Positions 1 through 6,644 of a stretch of DNA of 9,976 nucleotides are shown here, in pieces (the stretch's first letter is position 1; every line of letters starts with the position of its first letter). The stretch spans positions 1-9,976 of the forward strand of contig CALKJX010000339.1 in NCBI GenBank assembly GCA_937995555.1, in the 5' to 3' direction. The translations under genes and the position numbers were made by a program. The DNA is from an uncultured Elioraea sp. (lineage in GTDB: Bacteria > Pseudomonadota > Alphaproteobacteria > Acetobacterales > Acetobacteraceae). The notes under the pieces were generated by a model. The model was not told where the DNA came from, did no database searches, and worked only from the letters and a program-made list of their open reading frames with translations.

Positions 1-270
1 AGCCTGTTCGTCGGCGAGCAGTCGACCGTCGCCTACGGCGACAAGGGTGTCGGCACCAACCACACCCTGCCGACCGGGCGTGCAGCGCGCTACACGGGCG
101 GGCTCTGGGTCGGCAAGTTCATCAAGACCGTCACCTGGCAGCGCCTCTCCGCCGACGCCTCGCGCCGGATCGCGCCGATCATGGGGCGGATCTGCCACGA
201 GGAAGGCATGCTCGCGCACGAGAAGACGGCGGATGTGCGCTTCGCCCGCTACGCGCCGAAGAACCTGTAA
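1..270 (+). CDS. Histidinol dehydrogenase-like (HisD/HpsN superfamily) NAD-dependent alcohol dehydrogenase, C-terminal part
   Basis: Only the last 89 codons are present; frame 1 is open from the window edge to TAA at 268-270. The fragment contains GTNHTLPT (about residues 18-25), the HisD block carrying a catalytic His. Near the end, EGMLAH (68-73) has the Glu-x4-His spacing of the zinc ligands at the C-terminus of E. coli HisD. HisD oxidises L-histidinol to histidine with NAD. The segment ARYTGGLWVGKF between these blocks differs from what I recall of biosynthetic HisD and looks more like catabolic paralogues such as sulfopropanediol dehydrogenase HpsN. Lying directly upstream of an ABC importer, with no his gene in view, it is more likely a catabolic dehydrogenase oxidising the imported polyol or alcohol. 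The family call is secure; the substrate is not known. Confidence 0.88.
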   Translation, partial: SLFVGEQSTVAYGDKGVGTNHTLPTGRAARYTGGLWVGKFIKTVTWQRLSADASRRIAPIMGRICHEEGMLAHEKTADVRFARYAPKNL

Positions 271-277
271 CACAACG

Positions 278-293
278 GCGGGCCCGAGCCCGC
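278..293 (+). other. Small intergenic hairpin between the dehydrogenase and binding-protein genes
   Basis: The sequence gcgggc (278-283), ccga loop, gcccgc (288-293) is a perfect 6-bp GC stem. It lies in the 39-nt gap just before the Shine-Dalgarno of the solute-binding protein gene. No T tract follows, so it is probably not a terminator; it could be an RNA-processing or stability element. Short GC stems arise easily by chance in DNA of this composition. Confidence 0.3.
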
Positions 294-309
294 GACCGAG
301 GAGGAAACC

Positions 310-1683
310 ATGGCCACGACGACACGCCTCTCCGCGACCCGCCGCCGCCTGCTGCAAGGCGCGGGCGGCGCCGCCCTCGCCGCGGGGCTCGCCGCACCCG
401 CGATCGCACAGGGCGGCCCCCGCGTCGCGCGCGTCTGGGGCGAGCCCGGCCCCTATGGCGGCGTGTTCGTCCAGGGCATGAACGAGTGGGCGCAGCGCAA
501 CAACGCCAATATCCGCTTCGAGGTGGAGCAGATCCCGTGGGACGGCGTGACCGTGAAGCTCACCACCGATCTCGCCGCGCGCCGCCCGCCCGCGCTGATC
601 AGCGTGGAAAGCCCGATCGCCTATCAGCTCGCGGCCGAAGGGCTGCTGGAGCCGGTCGATGACGTGAACACCGCGATCCGCGCCAAGGAGCGGCTGGTGG
701 ACGGCTTCACGCTCGAGCAGTTCGGCGGCTGGAAGGGCACGAACTACGCCGTGCCAGTGCACCACCAGCCCTGCCTGCTGATCGTGCAGCAGGACATCAT
801 CAACGAACTCGGCCTCGGCAACCCGGCCGAATGGAACTGGGACCGCTTCGCCGACGCGGCGAAGGCGATCTCGGAGAAGAAGCCCGGCATGGCCGGCTAC
901 ACCATGGCGCTCGGGCGCAATCTCTGCGCCGACTACCACATCACCCAGCTGATCTGGCAGGCGGGCGGCATGACCTGGGACCCGGCAGCCGGGTTCCGCA
1001 CGGTGTTCGACAGCCCCGCGACCGTCGAGGCGTTCGAGTTCATCAGGCGCATCAACGCCTACATGCCGCGCGCGGCCGTCGAGTTCAGCTTCCTCCAGGT
1101 GGTGGACCAGCACGTCACCGGGCGCACGGGGATGTCCGCCTACTGGGGCCGCACCATGGGACGGGCGGCGGAGGAGGCGCCGGCGATCTTCCAGCACATG
1201 GAGTACTACCTGAACCCCGCCCATCCGCGCACCGGCGGGCGCTGGTCCTGGACCGACATCAACGGCTGGATCATCCCCGCGCGCGACAACCCGTTCATCC
1301 GCGAGGTGAAGGAGGCGGTCGCCTATGTCTCGAACAGCGTCGAGTGGATGGTGCGCTACAGCCAGAGCCTGATGCCGAATGTCGGCCCGGTGTTCAAGGA
1401 CGTGGCGAGCGCGCCGGCGATGCGCGCGCATCCGTTCTACCAGTCGAAGAAGCGCACGCTCGACGTGATCTTCGAGCAGTCGGTGCCGCATGCCTGCAAC
1501 ACCGGGCTGGAACTGAAGAAGGGCGTCAACCCGCTCGCCGGCTTCGCGCATGGCCGCAGCGTCTGGGCCCAGGCGGTGCAGCGCATGATCCTCAACAACG
1601 AGTCGCCCAAGGCGGCGGTCGAGTGGGGCCATCGCCAGTTCGAAGCGATCCGGCGCGACAACCAGCGCCTGCTGGCCGGCTGA
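310..1683 (+). CDS. ABC transporter substrate-binding protein (family 1 extracellular solute-binding, CUT1-type), Tat-exported
   Basis: This 457-residue protein is the periplasmic ligand-capturing part of the importer encoded downstream. The start is supported by a strong Shine-Dalgarno, gaggagg, about 6 nt before ATG 310. The N-terminus has a twin-arginine motif (TRRRLLQ, residues 10-16), a hydrophobic Ala/Gly/Leu stretch and a likely AIA|Q cleavage site after residue 33. A Tat signal suggests export of a folded protein. The mature part is rich in Trp and Tyr, as in carbohydrate-binding clamshell proteins, and its length fits the roughly 420-460 of sugar or glycerol-3-phosphate-type binding proteins. 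Two permease genes and an ATPase gene follow in the same operon. The ligand cannot be read from the sequence; the upstream HisD-like dehydrogenase suggests a polyol or other small hydroxylated compound. Confidence 0.9.
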   Translation: MATTTRLSATRRRLLQGAGGAALAAGLAAPAIAQGGPRVARVWGEPGPYGGVFVQGMNEWAQRNNANIRFEVEQIPWDGVTVKLTTDLAARRPPALISVESPIAYQLAAEGLLEPVDDVNTAIRAKERLVDGFTLEQFGGWKGTNYAVPVHHQPCLLIVQQDIINELGLGNPAEWNWDRFADAAKAISEKKPGMAGYTMALGRNLCADYHITQLIWQAGGMTWDPAAGFRTVFDSPATVEAFEFIRRINAYMPRAAVEFSFLQVVDQHVTGRTGMSAYWGRTMGRAAEEAPAIFQHMEYYLNPAHPRTGGRWSWTDINGWIIPARDNPFIREVKEAVAYVSNSVEWMVRYSQSLMPNVGPVFKDVASAPAMRAHPFYQSKKRTLDVIFEQSVPHACNTGLELKKGVNPLAGFAHGRSVWAQAVQRMILNNESPKAAVEWGHRQFEAIRRDNQRLLAG

Positions 1684-1689
1684 GGGGGA

Positions 1690-1718
1690 AGCGGGGGCGG
1701 ACGCGTTCCGCCCCCGCT
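1690..1718 (+). other. Perfect 12-bp intra-operon hairpin after the binding-protein gene
   Basis: Arms agcgggggcgga (1690-1701) and tccgcccccgct (1707-1718) are exact reverse complements with a 5-nt loop (cgcgt). The hairpin begins 6 nt after the binding-protein stop codon and ends just before the first permease start. No U tract follows, and a permease gene comes directly after, so full termination is unlikely. Stem-loops at this place in binding-protein operons are known to protect the upstream mRNA or attenuate read-through, giving more binding protein than permease. That role is inferred here; the inverted repeat itself is plain. Confidence 0.75.
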
Positions 1719-1731
1719 GGTGTCTCGCGCG

Positions 1732-2625
1732 ATGCGGTTCCGCCTGTCCGACCGCCAGGTCGGCATCCTGTTCATGCTGCCGTTCCTCATCACCGCCGCG
1801 ACGTTCATCGTCTGGCCGGTCGCGGAGGCGATCCGGCTCGCCTTCTACCAGTACAATCCGCTGCGCCCCCATGACCAGTTCTGGGTCGGGCTCGACAATT
1901 TCGAGCGCATCCTCGACGACCCGCTGTTCTGGGAGAGCTTCCACCAAGCGCTGGTGTGGACCGGCTGGTCGATCCTGTTCCAGACCGTGCTCGGTGTCGG
2001 CATGGCGATGCTGCTGCACACCGCGCTGCCGGGCATCGCCGTGTTCCGCGGCCTGCTGCTGTTCCCCTACATCGTGCCGACCGTGGTGATCGCGCTGAAC
2101 TGGCGCTGGATCTTCAACTCCGAGATCGGGATCGTGAACCACGCGCTGCTGCGCCTCGGCGTGATCTCGGAGAACATCGCCTGGCTGGCCACCCCCGACA
2201 TGGCGATGGCTTCGGCAATCGTGCTCAACGTGTGGAAATACACACCCTTCGTGATCATCTGCGTGCTCGCCCGGCTCCAGACCATCCCGACCGAGCTCTA
2301 CGACGCGGCGAAGGTGGACGGCGCGGGCGCGATGCGCCGCTTCCTCGACATCACCCTGCCGATGCTGAAGGAGGTGCTGGTGGTGGTGATCGTGTTCCGC
2401 ACGATCTGGACCTTCAACAAGTTCGAGGAGATCTACCTGCTCACCCGCGGCGGACCCGGCACCTCCACCTTCAACCTCGCGGTCTATGCGTTCGAGGAGG
2501 GGATGGCGAACCTGCGGCTCGGCGTGGCGGCGGCGACGGGTGTGATCATGATCGTGCTGCTGCTGGTCGGCACCATCGTCTATGTGCGCGTCTCGGGCTT
2601 CGGGCGCGAGGAGAAGCCGGCATGA
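1732..2625 (+). CDS. CUT1-family ABC transporter permease (MalF/UgpA-like)
   Basis: This inner-membrane subunit has 297 residues from ATG 1732. A GTG at 1720 would add four residues but abuts the hairpin at 1690-1718; neither start has a strong Shine-Dalgarno, so the choice is uncertain. It opens with a transmembrane helix (GILFMLPFLITAATFIVW), followed by several more hydrophobic segments. The cytoplasmic EAA loop, which docks on the ATPase, is seen as ELYDAAKVDGAGAMRRF through to ITLP (about residues 188-210). The final helix ends in a basic tail. The stop overlaps the start of the next permease (ATGA at 2622-2625), which implies translational coupling. Length and the single EAA loop are normal for the MalF/UgpA side of a heterodimeric sugar-type importer. 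Confidence 0.92.
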   Translation: MRFRLSDRQVGILFMLPFLITAATFIVWPVAEAIRLAFYQYNPLRPHDQFWVGLDNFERILDDPLFWESFHQALVWTGWSILFQTVLGVGMAMLLHTALPGIAVFRGLLLFPYIVPTVVIALNWRWIFNSEIGIVNHALLRLGVISENIAWLATPDMAMASAIVLNVWKYTPFVIICVLARLQTIPTELYDAAKVDGAGAMRRFLDITLPMLKEVLVVVIVFRTIWTFNKFEEIYLLTRGGPGTSTFNLAVYAFEEGMANLRLGVAAATGVIMIVLLLVGTIVYVRVSGFGREEKPA

Positions 2626-3509
2626 CCGCGAGGGAGGTGGCGGGCCGCGTCGCCCTCTACGCGCTGCTCGCCGCGGTGACGTTCCTCGTCTGCTTCCCGC
2701 TGCTCTGGGCGTTCTTCACCTCGATGAAGCCCAAGGAGGAGATCTTCCACTGGCCGCCCACGCTCTGGCCCCAGACCTGGACGCTCGAGAACTACCGCTC
2801 ACTGTTGGAAGGCAAGGACGCGTACTTCCAGGCGGGCGCCGCCTCGGGCACGGCGGTGCCGCCCTCGGCCTTCTTCCTCGACTGGTTCATCAACTCCGTG
2901 ATCGTCACCATCGGCACCACGATCATCAGCACGGTGGTGTCCACGCTCGCGGCCTATTCGCTCACGCGCTTCCGATTCCCCGGCCAGCGCTCGGTGCCGT
3001 ATCTGGCGCTGATCGGCTACATGGTGCCCTCGATCATCTTCGTCTTCCCGATGTTCCTGGTGATGGTCGAACTCCGCCTCACCGACACGCTGCTCTCGCT
3101 CATCCTCGGCTATGTCTGCATCACCCTGCCGTTCTGCATGTGGCTGATGTGGGCGTTCTTCCGCGGCGTGCCGATCGAGATCGAGGAGGCCGCGCTGGTG
3201 GATGGCGCCTCGCGGCTGCGCGTGTTCTGGGAGATCGTGCTGCCGACCGCCTGGCCCGGCATTGTCGCCGCGGCGATCTTCACCCTGATCGTCTCGTGGA
3301 ACGACTACCTGTTCGGGCGCGTGTTCATGAACTCGATGGAGAACCTGCCGCTGACGGTGGGTGTGATGCACTTCTTCGACGGCACGCATGTTGACTGGGG
3401 GCTGATGATGGCCTCCTCGGTGCTGATGACGGTGCCGATGGCGCTGCTGTTCATGGCCTTGCAGCGGCACCTGGTCGCCGGGTTCGGCGCCGGCGCAGTG
3501 AAGGGCTGA
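2622..3509 (+). CDS. CUT1-family ABC transporter permease (MalG/UgpE-like)
   Basis: This is the second inner-membrane subunit, 295 residues from ATG 2622. The start overlaps the previous stop by 4 nt; a longer reading of the same frame back to 1956 only shadows the first permease. The N-terminal helix (residues 10-32) is followed by the FFTSMKPKEEIF segment typical of MalG-type proteins, then a periplasmic loop and further helices. The EAA loop EIEEAALVDGASRLRVFWEI...LP lies at about 186-208. The periplasmic insert around residues 62-85, with the DAYFQAG and SGTAVPPSAFF stretches, looks somewhat long for the family. The ATPase gene starts 5 nt after the stop codon. The subunit type is clear; the substrate is not. 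Confidence 0.92.
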   Translation: MTAREVAGRVALYALLAAVTFLVCFPLLWAFFTSMKPKEEIFHWPPTLWPQTWTLENYRSLLEGKDAYFQAGAASGTAVPPSAFFLDWFINSVIVTIGTTIISTVVSTLAAYSLTRFRFPGQRSVPYLALIGYMVPSIIFVFPMFLVMVELRLTDTLLSLILGYVCITLPFCMWLMWAFFRGVPIEIEEAALVDGASRLRVFWEIVLPTAWPGIVAAAIFTLIVSWNDYLFGRVFMNSMENLPLTVGVMHFFDGTHVDWGLMMASSVLMTVPMALLFMALQRHLVAGFGAGAVKG

Positions 3510-3514
3510 ACGCG

Positions 3515-4603
3515 ATGGATGTCAGGCTTGAACGCCTCTCGAAGTCCTTCGGCACGAACCTGGTGCTGAAGTCGCTCGATCTCACCTTCCCCGAGCGCAA
3601 GTTCGTCACTCTGCTGGGCCCCTCGGGCTGCGGCAAGACCACGCTCCTGCGCCTGATCGCCGGGCTCGAACGCGCCTCGGACGGCCAGATCTTCTTCGGC
3701 GAAAGGCGCGTCGATCACCTCACACCGGGTGAGCGCAACATCGCCATGGTGTTCCAGTCCTACGCGCTCTACCCGACCATGGATGTCGCGGCAAACATCG
3801 GCTACGGGCTGAAGGTGCGCGGCATCCCCCGCCCGGAGCGGACCGAGAAGGTCGGCGTGGTCGCCCGCGTGCTGGAGATCGCGCACCTGCTCGCGCGCAA
3901 GCCGCGCGCACTCTCGGGCGGGCAGCGCCAGCGCGTCGCCCTCGGCCGGGCGATGGCGCGCAAGCCGGACATCTTCCTGATGGACGAGCCGCTCTCGAAT
4001 CTCGACGCCAAGCTGCGCGCGACCATGCGCGGCGAGCTGAAGCGCTTCCATCTCGATCTGGAGACGACCTCGATCTACGTCACCCACGACCAGCTCGAGG
4101 CGATGACCATGTCGGATCTGGTCGCGGTGATGGACCAGGGCATCGTGCAGCAATACGCGACCCCGGAGGAGGTCTACGACCGCCCCGCCAACCTGTTCGT
4201 CGCGGGCTTCATCGGCAGCCCGCCGATGAACTTCGCCGAGGTCGAGGTCGAGCGTGCCGACGGCGCACCGGTGCTGCGCCTCGCCGGCCGCACAATCCCG
4301 GCCCCCGCGCAGTTCGATCTCGCCGCCGCGCCGCGCCGGCTCGTGCTCGGCATCCGGCCACAGGATGTGCGCATGGCCGCGATCGGGGAGCCGCGCGCGA
4401 TCCCGGGCACGGTCTGGATGACCGAGCTGATCGGCTCGGAACGGCTGATCGAGGTCGAGATCGCGCCCAAGCTCCGCATCACCGCGGAGGTGAAGAGCGA
4501 GATCCGCGCCGAGCTGAACGCGCCAGCTGCGGTGGCCTTCGACGCGGCGAAGCTGCATCTGTTCGATCCAGGGACCGGACGCGCGCTGCCCCGGCGCGCC
4601 TGA
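3515..4603 (+). CDS. ABC transporter ATP-binding protein (MalK/UgpC family, with C-terminal accessory domain)
   Basis: This 362-residue ATPase drives the importer. Visible motifs are: Walker A GPSGCGKT (35-42), Q-loop Gln81 in VFQSYALYP, ABC signature LSGGQ (133-137), Walker B IFLMDE (153-158), the SNLDAKLR D-loop, and the switch His191 in VTHDQ. After FIGSPPMNF (about 232-240), a sequence highly characteristic of MalK/UgpC proteins, comes a roughly 120-residue TOBE-type domain that includes the conserved GIRPQDV stretch. In MalK/UgpC homologues this region binds regulators or helps dimerise. Every catalytic residue is present. ATG 3515 follows the second permease stop by 5 nt. The stop codon (4601-4603) directly abuts the stop of the converging kinase remnant on the other strand. 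Confidence 0.95.
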   Translation: MDVRLERLSKSFGTNLVLKSLDLTFPERKFVTLLGPSGCGKTTLLRLIAGLERASDGQIFFGERRVDHLTPGERNIAMVFQSYALYPTMDVAANIGYGLKVRGIPRPERTEKVGVVARVLEIAHLLARKPRALSGGQRQRVALGRAMARKPDIFLMDEPLSNLDAKLRATMRGELKRFHLDLETTSIYVTHDQLEAMTMSDLVAVMDQGIVQQYATPEEVYDRPANLFVAGFIGSPPMNFAEVEVERADGAPVLRLAGRTIPAPAQFDLAAAPRRLVLGIRPQDVRMAAIGEPRAIPGTVWMTELIGSERLIEVEIAPKLRITAEVKSEIRAELNAPAAVAFDAAKLHLFDPGTGRALPRRA

Positions 4604-4930
4604 TCATCGCAGCGCCGCGGTGCTCGCCGAAATGCCGGTCAGCCGATCCAGCACCGCGAACAGCGCGTCCGGATCGACCGGCTTGGTCAGGAACCCGTCC
4701 ATCCCCGCACTCAGGCAGCGGTCGCGGTCGGAGGGCGGGGCGAAGGCCGTCACCGCGACGATCGGCACCAGCCCGGCCGCACCGCCAAGCCCGCGGATCG
4801 CCCGGGTCGCCGCGATCCCGTCCATCACCGGCATCTGCACGTCCCTCAGCACGAGGTCGAACGGCCCGTCATGCTCGGCCACCCTCCTGGCGGCGAGGTC
4901 CTGAACCTGGCGCGCGACGACGGCGCGAGC
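4604..4930 (-). pseudogene. C-terminal half of a response-regulator receiver domain (end of decayed hybrid kinase)
   Basis: The frame ending at 4604-4606 encodes AEHDGPFDLVLRDVQMPVMDG followed by GIAATRAIR, then VPIVAVTAFA and GFLTKPV. These are receiver strands 3 to 5, with the phospho-acceptor Asp (RDVQMP), the switch Thr (VTA) and the conserved Lys (TKP) intact. The first third of the domain, including the acidic pair at the end of strand 1, is absent. Upstream the frame reads AGADEARAVVARQVQDLAARR, which looks like a coiled linker after a membrane helix. The only start in this frame near the domain is GTG 4882, with an AGGAGG too close to serve as a Shine-Dalgarno. A free-standing regulator of about 92 residues missing strand 1 should not fold or signal, so it is called a remnant. 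A short expressed protein cannot be excluded. Confidence 0.7.
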
Positions 4931-5508
4931 CTCATCGGCGCCGGCGAGCGCGCGCCATCAGCACCTCGACCGGAGCGAGCGTCAGGACCAGCGCGGTGGC
5001 GGCGGCGATGTCGGTGCGCGCGATCTCCGAGAACGCCGCACGACGGCGCGCGGGTCGATGCCGACCGTCACCGCGGTGCCGAGAAAGCCGGTCGGGATCA
5101 CCACGACATCGCGGGTCACCCCGTCGCTGTGCGGCACGGCGTCGATCCGCCCGGCCAGGCCGAGCCGCCCATCGAGCGCCGCGCGCGACGTCCGCCCGCC
5201 GCCCGTGTCCATTTCCGGCTGGCTGACCAGCATCGCGCCGTCGGCACGCACCAGCCGCATCATACCCGGCGCACGAAGGTGAAACCTTCATGCGCCGGGT
5301 ATCAGCGACCTGCCGCGCCCAGGCGCGCGCCGCCTGCTCGGCGAGCCCGAACGCCGCGGCGCGCGCGCGATCACGCGGGTCGATGAGGGCGAAGCCGATG
5401 AAGGCGCCGAACGCCACCTCGACGAGCACGAGTGCTGCGAGCAGGCCGGCCCGGCGCGGCCATGCCCGTCCTTGGGGGAGCGATCGGTGCCGGCTCCGGC
5501 GCGTCCAT
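4931..5508 (-). pseudogene. Frameshifted sensor-domain part of a hybrid histidine kinase
   Basis: Reading the minus strand from ATG 5508 gives MDAPEPAPIAPPRTG. One frame over comes WPRRAGLLAALVLVEVAFGA and FIGFALIDPRDRARAAAFGL, a membrane helix plus linker. Near the palindrome at 5262-5302 the sense moves to another frame: MRLVRADGAMLVSQPEMDTG, then DVVVIPTGFLGTAVTVGIDP, which looks like a PDC/Cache-type extracytoplasmic sensor. Around 5025-5035 it returns to the earlier frame: AFSEIARTDIAAATALVLTL, a second helix, ending at the stop at 4932. No single frame is open throughout. The His box and ATPase boxes of a kinase core are nowhere to be seen before the receiver remnant (4604-4930). The parent gene was probably a membrane hybrid kinase that lost its core by deletion and then drifted. 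The family is inferred from layout. Confidence 0.65.
5262..5302. repeat. 41-nt near-perfect palindrome inside the kinase remnant
   Basis: Arms atacccggcgcacgaaggt (5262-5280) and accttcatgcgccgggtat (5284-5302) pair over 19 positions with one mismatch (C opposite A) around a gaa loop. It sits where the sense of the kinase remnant changes frame. It could be a dispersed REP-like palindromic element or the product of a template-switch duplication. No second copy is visible in this window. Confidence 0.85.
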
Positions 5509-5545
5509 CGCTGCGATCGATCCGTCGTCTCCGCTCCCCGCCCGA

Positions 5546-5582
5546 CGCCCGGAACCGGGCGAGGTTACGACAGACGCTGTCG
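5546..5582 (-). terminator. Possible terminator region downstream of the NAD(P) oxidoreductase gene
   Basis: Two adjacent stems occur: cgcccgg-aa-ccgggcg (5546-5561) and cgacag-acg-ctgtcg (5568-5582). They lie 39-75 nt beyond the stop of the minus-strand oxidoreductase gene and before the start of the kinase remnant. Neither is followed by a T tract, and the first has only a 2-nt loop. They may aid termination or be chance GC structure. Confidence 0.3.
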
Positions 5583-5620
5583 CGGATGCACCCCGGGCTG
5601 CGCGTCCCGCGACCCGGTCG

Positions 5621-6511
5621 TCAGACCTTCGGCAGGATCAGCCGGGCGATCGCCGTGTGGTCCGCGCCCGCACCGAGTTCATCGGCCGCCGCGCGCCAGC
5701 GCCGCGCCATCTCCGCCACGAGCGGCGCCTCCACGCCGATCCCGGCGGCGAGCCTGCCGGCGGTGGCGAGGTCCTTTGCCATCAGCCCGATCGGGAAACC
5801 GGAGCCGAAGCCGCCCGACAGGATATGCTGCTTTAGCTTGACCTCGGTCGAGTTGTTGCGTCCGGTCGAGGCGTTCAGCACGTCCACCATGATCGCGGGA
5901 TCGAGCCCGAACCGCGCGCCCACCGCCACCGCCTCCACCGCCGCGACCAGGCCGGCCGCCGAGACGTAGTTGTTCAGCGCCTTCATCGCGTGGCCCGCAC
6001 CGGGCGGGCCGCAGCGGAAGAGGTGCTTGCCCATGGCCGCGAACAGGGCCTCGGCGCGGTCGATCGCCGCGCCCTCGCCGCCCGCCATGATGGCGAGCGT
6101 GCCGTCGATCGCGCGCGCCACGCCGCCCGAGACCGGCGCGTCGATCAGGGCGATGCCGCGTGCGGCCAGCGCGGCGTGCAGCGCGCGTGTGCCGAGCGGG
6201 TCGGCGGAGGACATGTCGATCACCAGGGTCTCCGCCGTCAGGGCGGCGGCGACCGCCGGATCCTCCAGCGCGGCCCGCACCGCCTGGCCGTCCGGCAGCA
6301 TGGTGATGACCGCGACAGCGCCGCGACAGGCCTCGGCGGCCGAGGCGCCGAGGGTGATGCCCGCCGCCGAAGCGGCGACGCGCGCCGGCGGGGCGAGGTC
6401 CCAGCCGCGCAGCGTGTAGCCGGCGCCGACCAGCCGCGCGGCCATCGGCACGCCCATCCTGCCGAGGCCGATGAAGGCGATGGCGGCAGGCGGCGTGATC
6501 GGGCCGGGCAT
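5621..6511 (-). CDS. NAD(P)-dependent oxidoreductase of the beta-hydroxyacid dehydrogenase (3-hydroxyisobutyrate dehydrogenase-like) family
   Basis: This cytosolic protein of 296 residues has the usual family length. The start at ATG 6511 is chosen because GGAGAGGA lies 8 nt upstream, although the frame is open further. The Rossmann motif is GLGRMG (15-20). The substrate-binding block is DAPVSGG (124-130), the catalytic Lys177 lies in GHAMKALNN, and MAKDL (244-248) is conserved in the C-terminal helical domain. The family reduces or oxidises 3-hydroxy acids and related aldehydes (3-hydroxyisobutyrate, tartronate semialdehyde, L-threonate, sulfolactaldehyde). The sequence alone does not choose among these. 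It stands alone on its strand and diverges from the SGNH-type gene at 6645. It may belong metabolically with the ComDE-like decarboxylase operon, but the two are not co-transcribed. Confidence 0.92.
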   Translation of the reverse strand: MPGPITPPAAIAFIGLGRMGVPMAARLVGAGYTLRGWDLAPPARVAASAAGITLGASAAEACRGAVAVITMLPDGQAVRAALEDPAVAAALTAETLVIDMSSADPLGTRALHAALAARGIALIDAPVSGGVARAIDGTLAIMAGGEGAAIDRAEALFAAMGKHLFRCGPPGAGHAMKALNNYVSAAGLVAAVEAVAVGARFGLDPAIMVDVLNASTGRNNSTEVKLKQHILSGGFGSGFPIGLMAKDLATAGRLAAGIGVEAPLVAEMARRWRAAADELGAGADHTAIARLILPKV

Positions 6512-6644
6512 GCGTCGGGTCCTCTCCAGGGCGTCATCGCGCGCCACGCTCCCGTCGCGCTGCGGCGGACGGTAGAGGAGCGCCGGCGGCGGCACAACGC
6601 CGGCCCGGGTCGACGCCGCGGCTGCGCTTGCCGAGGAGTCGGCC
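6512..6644. promoter_or_regulatory. Divergent intergenic region between oxidoreductase and SGNH-type genes
   Basis: This 133-nt gap must hold the start signals for both divergent genes. Clear Shine-Dalgarno sequences lie at each end: GGAGAGGA before ATG 6511 on the minus strand and gaggag before ATG 6645 on the plus strand. It is extremely GC rich and I see no convincing -35/-10 pair or operator. Confidence 0.45.

Noticed and set aside
831..1874. A 347-codon plus-strand open frame across the binding-protein gene
   Set aside because: It is a +1/-1 frame shadow of a clear solute-binding protein, with Arg/Gly-rich low-complexity sequence.
1956..2621. N-terminal extension of the second permease
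   Set aside because: The frame stays open upstream but overlaps the first permease and encodes Arg/His-rich sequence. The ATGA overlap at 2622 is the natural start.
3305..4558. A 417-codon minus-strand open frame opposite the ABC ATPase gene
   Set aside because: It is antisense to a gene with every ATPase motif intact, and its translation is rich in Arg, His, Asp and Glu with no fold signature.
4590..4610. Bidirectional terminator between the ABC operon and the kinase remnant
   Set aside because: The two stop codons abut with no gap, and I see no strong stem with a T tract on either strand.
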